Source of the DNA: Rikenellaceae bacterium
Lineage (GTDB): Bacteria > Bacteroidota > Bacteroidia > Bacteroidales > Rikenellaceae
Assembly (NCBI GenBank): GCA_009783565.1
Contig: WRDF01000008.1
Location: forward strand, 21,572-85,571
Length of the DNA stretch: 64,000 nucleotides
Reading direction: 5' to 3'
Positions 53,717-61,808 of this stretch are shown in pieces. How positions within the stretch are numbered: position 1 is the first letter of the stretch; every line of letters starts with the position of its first letter. Below the pieces are notes generated by a model. It worked only from the letters and a program-made list of their open reading frames with translations. It searched no databases and had not been told where the DNA came from. The position numbers were made by a program, and so were the translations under genes.

Positions 53717-53974
53717 ATGGACTGGACGTTCTGGTTGTGGTTTATTCTTATCGGTCTCGTAGTCGGGTGGCTGGCGGGACTTATCGTCAAAGGCAGCGGT
53801 TCGGGTTTTCTGCTTAATATCGTGATCGGTATCGTGGGCGCTATACTCGGTGGTTGGCTCTTTTCGCTTATCGGAGTTTCGGCTACCAGCTGGTGGGGAA
53901 GCCTCATAACGGCGCTGGTCGGTGCGATCGTATTGCTGCTAATTGTAGGGCTGTTTACTCGTAAAAAGGCTTGA
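53717..53974 (+). CDS. GlsB/YeaQ/YmgE family small membrane protein
   Basis: 85 residues, three hydrophobic segments and the family signature GWLAGLIVKGSGSGFLLNI; formerly called transglycosylase-associated protein. Members are stress-related inner-membrane proteins of unknown mechanism. The next gene starts 3 bp after the stop, so the two are co-transcribed. Confidence 0.88.
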   Translation: MDWTFWLWFILIGLVVGWLAGLIVKGSGSGFLLNIVIGIVGAILGGWLFSLIGVSATSWWGSLITALVGAIVLLLIVGLFTRKKA

Positions 53975-53977
53975 TGC

Positions 53978-54223
53978 ATGGCAACGGGCTCGCACAGGCT
54001 CGACGCGGCGGAGCGCCGTGAGTTGAGCGACTCGGATTTCGGCATTCCCGAAGCTCGCGAATATCCGATGCCCGACGCGGCTCACGTAAGGGCGGCGGAG
54101 GCATATTTCCGCTATGCGCCGGAGGATAAAAAAGCGCAGTTGGCCCGGCGTATATTGAAAAAGGCCGACGAGTTCGGCGTCCATGTCAGGAGCGATACCG
54201 TGCTCTCTTGGGCGGAGAAATAA
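53978..54223 (+). CDS. Small DUF6582-like protein
   Basis: 81 residues, soluble and charged. The segment LSDSDFGIPEAREYPMPDAA resembles the conserved S-x-F-(G/A)-x-P-x-x-R-x-Y-P-(I/M)-x-D motif of small DUF6582-type proteins seen in bacteria and phages, followed by a helix with ILKKADEFGV. Function unknown. Start 3 bp after the GlsB stop. Its TAA stop is overlapped by an AACACACGCGTGTGTT palindrome. Confidence 0.7.
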   Translation: MATGSHRLDAAERRELSDSDFGIPEAREYPMPDAAHVRAAEAYFRYAPEDKKAQLARRILKKADEFGVHVRSDTVLSWAEK

Positions 54224-54297
54224 CACACGCGTGTGTTTTCCAATTCCTTGTCATTCCGAACGTTCTTCCATGTCATGCACGTTCGGGATGACATTGT
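54221..54297. repeat. Stop-codon palindrome joined to GTCATTCCG element
   Basis: TAACACACGCGTGTGTTTTC from the stop codon, then CAATTCCT, then TGTCATTCCGAACGTTC...GTTCGGGATGACA, a shortened form of the 107-112 bp element. It lies directly upstream of prmA; an in-frame ATG at 54183 for prmA would have to read through all of it. Confidence 0.8.
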
Positions 54298-54308
54298 ATT
54301 TTAAAAAA

Positions 54309-55139
54309 ATGAACTACTTCGAACTTTATATCCACGTGCGCCATGCACAGGAAGCGGAAATCCGTATGGCAGAATTGGCCGAATGGCCGTTCGAGAGCTT
54401 CGAGCTTGACGAGACGAGTGTGAAAGCATATATCAGGGCGGACGAATTGGCCGGATGTCACGAAGGGCTGGATGAGTTTCTGCGAACGACGGGCGTCGAA
54501 TGGCATTTTACGGAAATAGAGCACCAAAATTGGAACGAGCTGTGGGAGTCGAATTTCGACCCTGTGGAAGTGGAGGGGCGGGCGGTGATCCGTGCGCCGT
54601 TCCATGACCAGCCCGCCGACGGGGTGTTGGACGTGGTCATAATGCCCAAAATGTCGTTCGGTACTGGACATCACGCCACGACATGGCTGATGACCGCCAC
54701 GCTGCTCGACCTCAATGTACAAGGGCGCGCGGGATTGGACATGGGCAGCGGCACGGGCGTACTGGCCATAGTTGCGGCCATGCGTGGCGCAATGCACGTC
54801 GATGCGGTCGATATAGACGAGTGGGCTTATGAGAATTGCACCGAGAACATCGGCGTGAATGGCGTGGCAGAGCGCGTGACGCCTATTCGCGGTGATGTGT
54901 CGGCTATCGCAGGACGTTCCTATGATTTTATTTTGGCGAATATCAACCGCAATATTCTGCTTGCCGATATGGCGGATTACGTGCGCTCGCTGCGGCGGGG
55001 CGGCGTGCTGCTGATGAGCGGCATCCTCGAACACGATATTCCGGCAATCTGTGATGCGGCCAAATCTCTCGGCCTTATCGTCGATGACACCCGCACGAAA
55101 GACGGCTGGGCGATGATTGAAACTATTCTCGTTTCTTAG
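54309..55139 (+). CDS. prmA: Ribosomal protein L11 methyltransferase
   Basis: 276 residues from the ATG at 54309 (MNYFELYIHVRH). N-terminal substrate-recognition domain, then the SAM-binding motif LDMGSGTGVLAIVAA, GTGHHATTW ahead of it, and the NIN motif in ILANINRN. It trimethylates ribosomal protein L11. The 3' end overlaps the convergent GNAT gene by 17 bp. Confidence 0.92.
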   Translation: MNYFELYIHVRHAQEAEIRMAELAEWPFESFELDETSVKAYIRADELAGCHEGLDEFLRTTGVEWHFTEIEHQNWNELWESNFDPVEVEGRAVIRAPFHDQPADGVLDVVIMPKMSFGTGHHATTWLMTATLLDLNVQGRAGLDMGSGTGVLAIVAAMRGAMHVDAVDIDEWAYENCTENIGVNGVAERVTPIRGDVSAIAGRSYDFILANINRNILLADMADYVRSLRRGGVLLMSGILEHDIPAICDAAKSLGLIVDDTRTKDGWAMIETILVS

Positions 55140-56325
55140 CTCCCATTCGCGGGCAGCGCGTGAATTCGCGAGCAGGGTCGAATAACAATCGATAAGTGGT
55201 ATGCATTTTGAGACGCTGGGCGCAGACGTAGTTCTCGACCACGCGCATCATAACCGGATTGAAATCACCTATCCATGTGAGTTCCAGCGTTTTATAATCT
55301 ACCTCGCCACGCGCGACTATCTGCTCGAAAGCGCAGATCATCCCCGCCTCGACGCCTTTACCCTGAAATTCGGGCACAACTCCGAAAATAACTCCGAAAA
55401 CGCGGTCGGCCTTTTTCGTGAATTTGAGCATCGCCATCAGGCGGAGTTTGCCGAGCAACGTAAGCCGCCCGTTGAACCGTCCGATTATGCGGTTCAGGTC
55501 GGGGATCATTATGAAAAACCCGATCGGTTCGTCATTGAAATATGCGAAATACACCAGCCGTTCGTCTATTATCGGACGTAGCGTGGCCATCATTTTTGTC
55601 GCATGATGCTCGTCCATCGGCCTCACTCCCGGTATCAGCGCCCACGCCTTGTTGTATATGAGGCGGAAATCGTGCGCCACCTGATCGAGGTTCGCCTTGC
55701 GGATGTGCTCGAACCGATAGCCGGGTATCTCTTCGAGTCGCCGTACCCGGTCATAGACGGTGGGATTAAGTTCACCTATGCGCAGGTTACGGTAATAAGT
55801 GTGCTGGTTGAAGTAATTGCGAAAGCCATAATTTTCGAAAAGGGTGCGGTAGTATGGGGGATTGTAATTGTTGGCGTATGTCGGTTGGAATTCGAACCCT
55901 TCGACCAACAGTCCCCACCATTGATCGCGATCGCCGAAATTGATCGGGCCGTCCATCGCCTCCATGCCGCACTCCGCCAGCCACTGCTTTGCGGCATCGA
56001 AAAGCATATTGGCAACATCCTGATTGTCAATGCTTTCAAAAAAGCCGCACCCGCCCGTCGGCTGGTCGTTCAGGGCAGCCAATGCACGGTTGTAGAATGC
56101 TGCGATACGTCCTACGACTTCGCCGCTGTCCACATCGCGCACCATCCATCGTCGGGCATCTCCGTCCCGGAAAAGCTCGTTGCGCGCGGGGTCGAACCGC
56201 GCTTCTATATCGTCGTCGAGCGGACACACCCAATAGCGATTCCCCTTGTACAGTTTCTTGGGCAGGTCGGTGAACTCTTTGCGTTGCCGGGCGGTCTCGA
56301 CCGCTTCGAGTTTATATTTTCCCAT
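55123..56325 (-). CDS. GNAT-fold acetyltransferase-like protein
   Basis: 400 residues, cytosolic. An N-terminal region (KLYKGNRYWVCPLDDDIEARFDP) is typical of a conserved Bacteroidetes family with a C-terminal GNAT-like domain (about 240-370; IGFFIMIPDLNRII, then VVPEFQGKGVEAGMICAFE as the acetyl-CoA loop). The EFQGKGVEAG stretch replaces the canonical Q-x-x-G-x-G/A. Substrate unknown. Convergent with prmA (17-bp overlap) and divergent from murC. Confidence 0.75.
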   Translation of the reverse strand: MGKYKLEAVETARQRKEFTDLPKKLYKGNRYWVCPLDDDIEARFDPARNELFRDGDARRWMVRDVDSGEVVGRIAAFYNRALAALNDQPTGGCGFFESIDNQDVANMLFDAAKQWLAECGMEAMDGPINFGDRDQWWGLLVEGFEFQPTYANNYNPPYYRTLFENYGFRNYFNQHTYYRNLRIGELNPTVYDRVRRLEEIPGYRFEHIRKANLDQVAHDFRLIYNKAWALIPGVRPMDEHHATKMMATLRPIIDERLVYFAYFNDEPIGFFIMIPDLNRIIGRFNGRLTLLGKLRLMAMLKFTKKADRVFGVIFGVVPEFQGKGVEAGMICAFEQIVARGEVDYKTLELTWIGDFNPVMMRVVENYVCAQRLKMHTTYRLLFDPAREFTRCPRMGAKKRE

Positions 56326-56378
56326 ATCGCGAGACTATTTAGACAGAGGCTATTTAGACAAAGGTAAAATAATTTTCA

Positions 56379-56386
56379 TATATTTG
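56379..56386 (+). promoter_or_regulatory. -7 box for murC
   Basis: TATATTTG, a full match to TAnnTTTG, 15 bases before the murC ATG at 56402. It supports 56402 over the in-frame ATG at 56246. Confidence 0.55.
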
Positions 56387-56401
56387 TTTGATTTTTGCGA
56401 C

Positions 56402-57763
56402 ATGTCTTACAGCAACATATATTTTCTCGGCATCGGGGGTATAGGGATGAGCGCTCTGGCGCGCTATTTTCTGCACGAGGGGCGCAACGTGGGCGGCTAT
56501 GACCGCATTCGGACGCCGCTGACGGAGCGGCTCGAAGACGAAGGTGCGCACATACATTACCATGATAATGCAGAGGCAATCCCAAGCGAGTTCCGTTGTC
56601 CGCAGACGACGCTGGTGGTATATACGCCCGCCGTGCCGCCCGACCATCCGGAGATGATATGGTTTCGTGAGAACGGCTTTCGGATGGAAAAACGTTCGGA
56701 GATGCTGGGTGAGTTGGCGCGCGGCAAGTATGTAATGGCCGTCGCGGGGACGCATGGCAAGACCACGACGACGACGCTTTTGGCATGGCTGAACCACTGT
56801 GCCGGCGACGATGGCAGCGCGTTTCTGGGCGGAATTTCGAAGAATTTCGACAGCAATCTGGTGCTGGGCGCGGGGCGACGGCTGGCGGTGGAGGCAGACG
56901 AGTTCGACCGCTCGTTCCTGCAACTGTTGCCCGATGTGGCGGTGATTACATCGACCGACCCCGACCATCTCGATATTTACGGCGACCACGATACGATGTT
57001 AGAGGCGTTCCGGCAGTTCGGACGGCAGTGTAAAACGCTGATTATCAAGGATGGTATCGACATCGGGCGTGAGGCGTACACCTATTCGCTCGACGGCGAG
57101 ACGGCCGATTTTCGCGCGGAGGATATCGAATTGCAGTCAGGTGGATATTACTGTTTCGACATTCGCTGCCCCGACCGCACGATACGCGACTGCACGCTCG
57201 GCATTCCGGGAATCGTGAATGTAGAGAATACCGTGGCGGCCGTAGCGGTGATGTGGGTGGCGGGTCGCTCCGATGGGGCGGGATTCGACGAGGTGCGACT
57301 GCGCGATGGGTTGGCGACGTTCAAAGGTGTGCGGCGGCGGTTCGATTTCTGGATAAACACGCCGGCGCTGACCTATATGGACGACTATGCCCATCATCCG
57401 CGCGAACTGACGGCGGCGATCGGCTCGCTGCGCGACATGTTTCCCGAACGACGATTAACGGCGGTCTTCCAGCCGCACTTGTACACGCGCACGCGCGACT
57501 TCTACCGCGAATTCGGCGAGGCGCTGTCACTTGCCGACGATGTGGTCCTGCTGCCCATTTATCCTGCGCGGGAAATGCCCATCGAGGGTATAACGTCCGA
57601 GACGATAGGTGAGCATATTTCCGTGCATTGGGAGGTAGTACAGAAAGAAAATTTGGCCGGACATCTGGCCGGACGCACGGATTTGGACGTCGTAGTGACT
57701 TTCGGTGCGGGAGATATTGAGAATTATTGTGCGCAGATTGCGGAGAAGCTAAGAAATAAATGA
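56402..57763 (+). CDS. murC: UDP-N-acetylmuramate--L-alanine ligase
   Basis: 453 residues from the ATG at 56402 (MSYSNIYFLGIGGIGMSALA). ATP-binding loop AVAGTHGKTTTTTLL, Mur ligase motif EADEFDRSF, and YMDDYAHHPREL in the central/C-terminal domains. It adds L-Ala to UDP-MurNAc in peptidoglycan synthesis. An in-frame ATG at 56246 lies antisense to the GNAT gene and would add 52 unconserved residues. The stop overlaps the ftsQ ATG by 4 bp. Confidence 0.95.
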   Translation: MSYSNIYFLGIGGIGMSALARYFLHEGRNVGGYDRIRTPLTERLEDEGAHIHYHDNAEAIPSEFRCPQTTLVVYTPAVPPDHPEMIWFRENGFRMEKRSEMLGELARGKYVMAVAGTHGKTTTTTLLAWLNHCAGDDGSAFLGGISKNFDSNLVLGAGRRLAVEADEFDRSFLQLLPDVAVITSTDPDHLDIYGDHDTMLEAFRQFGRQCKTLIIKDGIDIGREAYTYSLDGETADFRAEDIELQSGGYYCFDIRCPDRTIRDCTLGIPGIVNVENTVAAVAVMWVAGRSDGAGFDEVRLRDGLATFKGVRRRFDFWINTPALTYMDDYAHHPRELTAAIGSLRDMFPERRLTAVFQPHLYTRTRDFYREFGEALSLADDVVLLPIYPAREMPIEGITSETIGEHISVHWEVVQKENLAGHLAGRTDLDVVVTFGAGDIENYCAQIAEKLRNK

Positions 57764-58590
57764 ACCGTTTCCTGCGAATAGCCATCAATGTTCTGGTGTG
57801 GTCGGCGATACTCGCCTACCTTGTTTTCGCCACGCGCCATTGTCGCGAGCAACAGCAGGAGGAACGGCTGAAACGCGTAGAAATCAGGGTTACGGACTAC
57901 GGAGAGCGGCGGGCGGTGTCGCCGCAGATCGTGCGCGAATGGCTCGACGATGCGCAGATCGCGCTCGAAGGCGAACGGTTGGCGGCGCTCGACACCGAAC
58001 ATATCGTGCGCATGCTCGCCGCGCAACCTCACGTGCGCGAAGTGCAGACATACATGGAGCAGAGCGGTACGATGCATATAACGCTCTCGCAGCGGCGGCC
58101 CATAGTGCGGTTCGTGCGCGGCGACGTCGATTTTTATGTATCGGACGATCTGTGGGTGATACCCGCAAAAATGGGTGCGGCAGAATATGTTCCCGTGGTC
58201 ACGGGCGACTTTGGCCTGCCTTTTGAGACGGGATGGTTCGGGCGAATCGAAGAGCCGGAAGCGACGGCCGAAAAAAAGTTGCATAAAAACTACGCTTTCT
58301 TGCTGAAACTGATTAATTTTGTGAGACTTACCGAGCAGTCGCCGTTTTGGAGCGCCGCCATCGTGCAAATCAACGTGCGCGAACCGCATGGTGTGGCCGA
58401 GTGGCGCGAGCCTGAAATAGAGTTTGTACCGCGCGTTGGCAACCACATAGTGGCGCTGGGCACGCTCGACGACGCGGCGGAAAAACTGGCGAAATTGCTG
58501 CTCTTCTACCGCAATGTGTTGCACTATGAGGGGTGGGACAAATATACGCTCATCGACGTGCGGTATCGCGGTCAGGTGGTGGGCAGATAG
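57760..58590 (+). CDS. ftsQ: Cell division protein FtsQ
   Basis: 276 residues: one N-terminal membrane helix (FLRIAINVLVWSAILAYLVF), a POTRA-like domain (VEIRVTDYGERRAVSPQIV onward, about 43-110) and a beta domain to the C-terminus. FtsQ connects early and late divisome proteins. Identity rests on weak family similarity plus firm context: murC overlap upstream and ftsA 63 bp downstream. Confidence 0.88.
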   Translation: MNRFLRIAINVLVWSAILAYLVFATRHCREQQQEERLKRVEIRVTDYGERRAVSPQIVREWLDDAQIALEGERLAALDTEHIVRMLAAQPHVREVQTYMEQSGTMHITLSQRRPIVRFVRGDVDFYVSDDLWVIPAKMGAAEYVPVVTGDFGLPFETGWFGRIEEPEATAEKKLHKNYAFLLKLINFVRLTEQSPFWSAAIVQINVREPHGVAEWREPEIEFVPRVGNHIVALGTLDDAAEKLAKLLLFYRNVLHYEGWDKYTLIDVRYRGQVVGR

Positions 58591-58653
58591 CTGTCGGTTC
58601 GCGCCAGGCGGTGAAATACAAGGAGATTAAAAAACGAAAAAAGACATACGGCA

Positions 58654-60192
58654 GTGGAAAATAATTACATCGTGGCGATAGACCTCGGCAGCAGCAATGT
58701 CGTTGTGGCTGTGGGGGTAACTGCGCCGGACGGCAAGGTCGAAATCGTGGACATAGTGGTCGGCGAGTCGGCAGGCGTAGCGGGTGGCGAGGTGAAGAAC
58801 GTTGAGCTGGCTTCGGCATCGGTGCGCAAGGCGCTGGAAGAGATCGACCGGCGGCATGGCTGGCGGGTCGCGCAGGCATGTGTTGGCATATCGGGGAATC
58901 ACATACAGTGTGCCAAGCACCCTTATTATGTGATAGTCGCCGGACGGGACGGCGAAATCGCGGCGGAGGATGTGCGGCGGCTGAACGAGAGTATGCGCAA
59001 CCTGCAAGCTCCGGCCGGGTATACGCTGATGCACACCGTGCCGCAGCATTATATCGTGAACGACGACGAGGAGGTGAAAAATCCGGTCGGACATTTCGGC
59101 AAGACCTTAGGCTCGACGTTCAACCTCATAATAGGCGATAACACGATTATCCAGCGATTGGAAAAAGCGATGCAGAAGAGCGGCGTCCACGTGTCGGGGC
59201 TGCTGATCAACCCGCTGGCGATGGCCGAAGCGGTGACATATCCGGACGAAAAGGATATGGGCGTGGCGGTTGTGGACATCGGCGCGGGGACGACTGATGT
59301 GTGCATCTATCAGGACGGATTGGTGCGCAGCGTATGCGTCATACCCATAGGCGCGGATGCCGTGAACCGCGATATACGCTCGTTCGGGATAATGGAGCGG
59401 TATGTCGAAGACCTGAAAACGATGTACGGTTGCGCGGTAGCGGAGCTGGTAGACAGCGATAAACTGGTCAAAATACCTGGGCGAACGGGTAGCGATTATA
59501 AGGATATTTCGTTCCGCAACCTTGCGACGATCATCGAGGCGAGGATGACAGACATCGTAGATTATGTGATGGAAGAGATTCGCGAGGCGGGATGCGAGGG
59601 TAAGCTGGGAGCAGGCATCGTGCTCACGGGCGGCTCGGCAGCGTTACCTGAAATCGGCACGCTGTTCGAACGGCGTACAGGCCTCGAAGTGAGGCTCGCC
59701 ACACCGACGATCCATGTTGCGCCCGAATCGAAGGATAAGGTAAAAGACCCGCGCCTGTCGGTAGCGGTGGGGATGTTGTGGCAGATGCTCTACGGCGGCG
59801 AGGCCAATGCGCGTGCCGATGCCGAACATGCACAACAGGCATGGGGCGGCGGAGTGGTTGCAGGCGCAGGTGCGGGCGCGCCTCAGACTGTTTATGACCA
59901 GATAGTTGCGGGGCAGTCGCCGGCTGTCGGAGAGGCAGACTACGAAGACGACGGGGCAGGAGCGCGCAAGCGCAAAAAGAAGGAGAAAGCACCCAAACCG
60001 TCGCGGCGTGCGGCTAAGGCGGATTACGACGATACGTCGGCGGGCGATGACGACGGCTGGGTGGACGAACCTGCGCGCGCAAAGGGCGAGGGTGTATTCG
60101 GCAAGTTGAAAAAGGCTTTCACGAGAGTTGTCGATCTCGATGTGCTCGACGACGAAGATACCGGAGCGGAGATAAATGACCGTAGAAAATAA
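58654..60192 (+). CDS. ftsA: Cell division protein FtsA
   Basis: 512 residues starting at GTG 58654, the only sensible start ahead of the phosphate-1 motif IVAIDLGSSNVVVAVG. Actin-like ATPase features continue with AVVDIGAGTTDVCIY and IVLTGGSAALPEIG. The core ends near residue 395; about 115 residues of Asp/Lys-rich low-complexity linker (GARKRKKKEKAPKPSRRA) precede a final amphipathic stretch GVFGKLKKAFTRVVDLD, the likely membrane-targeting helix, followed by a short acidic tail. FtsA tethers FtsZ to the membrane. A repeat element separates it from ftsZ. Confidence 0.94.
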   Translation: MENNYIVAIDLGSSNVVVAVGVTAPDGKVEIVDIVVGESAGVAGGEVKNVELASASVRKALEEIDRRHGWRVAQACVGISGNHIQCAKHPYYVIVAGRDGEIAAEDVRRLNESMRNLQAPAGYTLMHTVPQHYIVNDDEEVKNPVGHFGKTLGSTFNLIIGDNTIIQRLEKAMQKSGVHVSGLLINPLAMAEAVTYPDEKDMGVAVVDIGAGTTDVCIYQDGLVRSVCVIPIGADAVNRDIRSFGIMERYVEDLKTMYGCAVAELVDSDKLVKIPGRTGSDYKDISFRNLATIIEARMTDIVDYVMEEIREAGCEGKLGAGIVLTGGSAALPEIGTLFERRTGLEVRLATPTIHVAPESKDKVKDPRLSVAVGMLWQMLYGGEANARADAEHAQQAWGGGVVAGAGAGAPQTVYDQIVAGQSPAVGEADYEDDGAGARKRKKKEKAPKPSRRAAKADYDDTSAGDDDGWVDEPARAKGEGVFGKLKKAFTRVVDLDVLDDEDTGAEINDRRK

Positions 60193-60205
60193 GGGCACAC
60201 ATTTA

Positions 60206-60312
60206 TGTCATCCCGAGCGAGCGCGTAAGCGCGACGAGGGATCTATCGCTCGTTTATCTTTGAATTTATAAACTAACGATAGATTCCTCCGCCTACGGCG
60301 TTCGGAATGACA
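60206..60312. repeat. GTCATTCCG...GGGATGACA element, copy 2 (inverted), between ftsA and ftsZ
   Basis: Begins TGTCATCCCGAGCGAGCG and ends GCGTTCGGAATGACA; the reverse complement matches 32396-32507 nearly throughout. On its right side the flank AAAGCCGGAAACCACGCGT is the inverted form of the ACGCGTGGTTTCC joint, so the whole composite repeat (palindrome, joint, element) is present in opposite orientation. Confidence 0.88.
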
Positions 60313-60355
60313 AAGCCGGAAACCACGCGTATGTGGCAGTAAATATTATGAGCGC

Positions 60356-61654
60356 ATGGAAAGTAGAAACAAGACATATATCGAGGTCGGCGGGTTCGAG
60401 CCGGTGACGCCGTCGATCATCATGGTCGCGGGCATAGGCGGCGCGGGCGGCAATGCCGTGAACCACATGTTCGACATGGGGATTCAGGACGTGGCGTTCA
60501 TGGTGGCCAACACCGACAAACAGGCGTTGGACAGTAGCCTCGTGCCCGTTAAGGTGCAGCTGGGCGAAGGTCTCGGCGCAGGCAACCGGCCTGAGAAGGG
60601 TCGTGCGGCGGCGATCGCGAGCCTCGACCACATATCGTCGCTGTTCAAAGAGCACGGCACGCGTATGGTGTTCGTAACGGCGGGCATGGGCGGCGGCACG
60701 GGCACGGGCGCTGCGCCTGTCATTGCAAAAGCGGCGCGCGACATGGGCATCCTAACGGTGGCCATAGTCACGATGCCATACGTCTCTGAGGGGCCGATGC
60801 GGATGAAGAATGCGATGGCGGGCATCGACGAACTGAAAAAGAATGTCGATTCGCTGCTCATCATCAACAACGAAAATATTCAGGAAATCTACGGCGAACT
60901 GCCGATTACGGAAGCGTTCGGGCGCGCAAACGACATTCTGGCGACGGCGGCAAAGGGTATCGCCGAGATAATCACACGGCCGGGCATTGTGAACGTGGAC
61001 TTTGCCGACGTGACGACGGTGATGAAGGACAGCGGCATTGCGCTGATGGGGTCGGGCAGGGCGCACGGCGAGAACCGCGTGCACGAAGTGGCACATATGG
61101 CGCTTGCATCGCCGCTGCTGAATTACAACTCGCTGGACGGCGCGACGAGCATTTTGTTCAATATTTCTTACGGAAATCAGGAAATCACACTCGCCGAGTC
61201 GGTAGAAATACTCGACTATATTCAATCGAAAGCGGGCAAGAACGCCAACGTCATCTGGGGCGCGAACCGCAATGAACTGCTGGACGACGAGCTGGAATTG
61301 ATAATAATCGCTACGGGGTTCAAGGCGGCCGATGAAGACGGTGCGAGCAGTTTTCAGCCCATTGCCGAGCGCGGCGGTAAAAAGTGGCGGCCCACCGACC
61401 CGTTCGCCGAACAGCTGGGTAACAAAGGGCGCGGCGGTGCGGCTGAACGCTCGGTGGCGAACGACATTATCGAAATCTCGGAGAACGTACGGTATAAAAA
61501 TATCGAGCGCATACTCAATGAGCCGGCGCATATACGTCGGCGCATGAGGCTGGTGAACGACGCTCCTGGCGGCAGTTCGAAGGTGCGCATCAAAGACGAT
61601 GCCCCGCCGCCGCGCAAAGGTCATCATGGCGGTCGGTCGCTGTTCGAGGACTGA
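60356..61654 (+). CDS. ftsZ: Cell division protein FtsZ
   Basis: 432 residues, tubulin-like GTPase forming the division ring. GGAGGNAVNHM binds nucleotide, the tubulin signature is GMGGGTGTGAAPV, and the T7 loop region has NVDFADVTTVM. A conserved C-terminal peptide equivalent, NEPAHIRRRM, lies about 38 residues before the end rather than at the terminus; a basic Gly/His-rich tail (RKGHHGGRSLFED) follows. Co-directional with ftsA, but the 163-bp gap is mostly a repeat. Confidence 0.96.
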   Translation: MESRNKTYIEVGGFEPVTPSIIMVAGIGGAGGNAVNHMFDMGIQDVAFMVANTDKQALDSSLVPVKVQLGEGLGAGNRPEKGRAAAIASLDHISSLFKEHGTRMVFVTAGMGGGTGTGAAPVIAKAARDMGILTVAIVTMPYVSEGPMRMKNAMAGIDELKKNVDSLLIINNENIQEIYGELPITEAFGRANDILATAAKGIAEIITRPGIVNVDFADVTTVMKDSGIALMGSGRAHGENRVHEVAHMALASPLLNYNSLDGATSILFNISYGNQEITLAESVEILDYIQSKAGKNANVIWGANRNELLDDELELIIIATGFKAADEDGASSFQPIAERGGKKWRPTDPFAEQLGNKGRGGAAERSVANDIIEISENVRYKNIERILNEPAHIRRRMRLVNDAPGGSSKVRIKDDAPPPRKGHHGGRSLFED

Positions 61655-61679
61655 TGCAGACCTTGCGAACCGGCAGGGC

Positions 61680-61748
61680 GGACTTTCGCGTTTTTTGCGA
61701 AAGTCCTGCGGTACGCTGTCGCCCCACGCGGCGGGATGCTACATTTCG
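61680..61748. repeat. CCCCACGCGGCGGGA element with hairpin, copy 2
   Basis: Stem GGACTTTCGC / GCGAAAGTCC (61680-61706), then GCCCCACGCGGCGGGATGCT and ACATTTCG. Same blocks as 46076-46145 in the opposite orientation. The hairpin probably serves as the ftsZ terminator. The remainder to 61808 is GC-rich CCGCCGCC repeats with nothing else seen. Confidence 0.7.
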
Positions 61749-61808
61749 TTATGCATCCACACCGCCGCCGCCGCGCCGCAACATAACTCATAATTCAAAA
61801 TTCATTAG

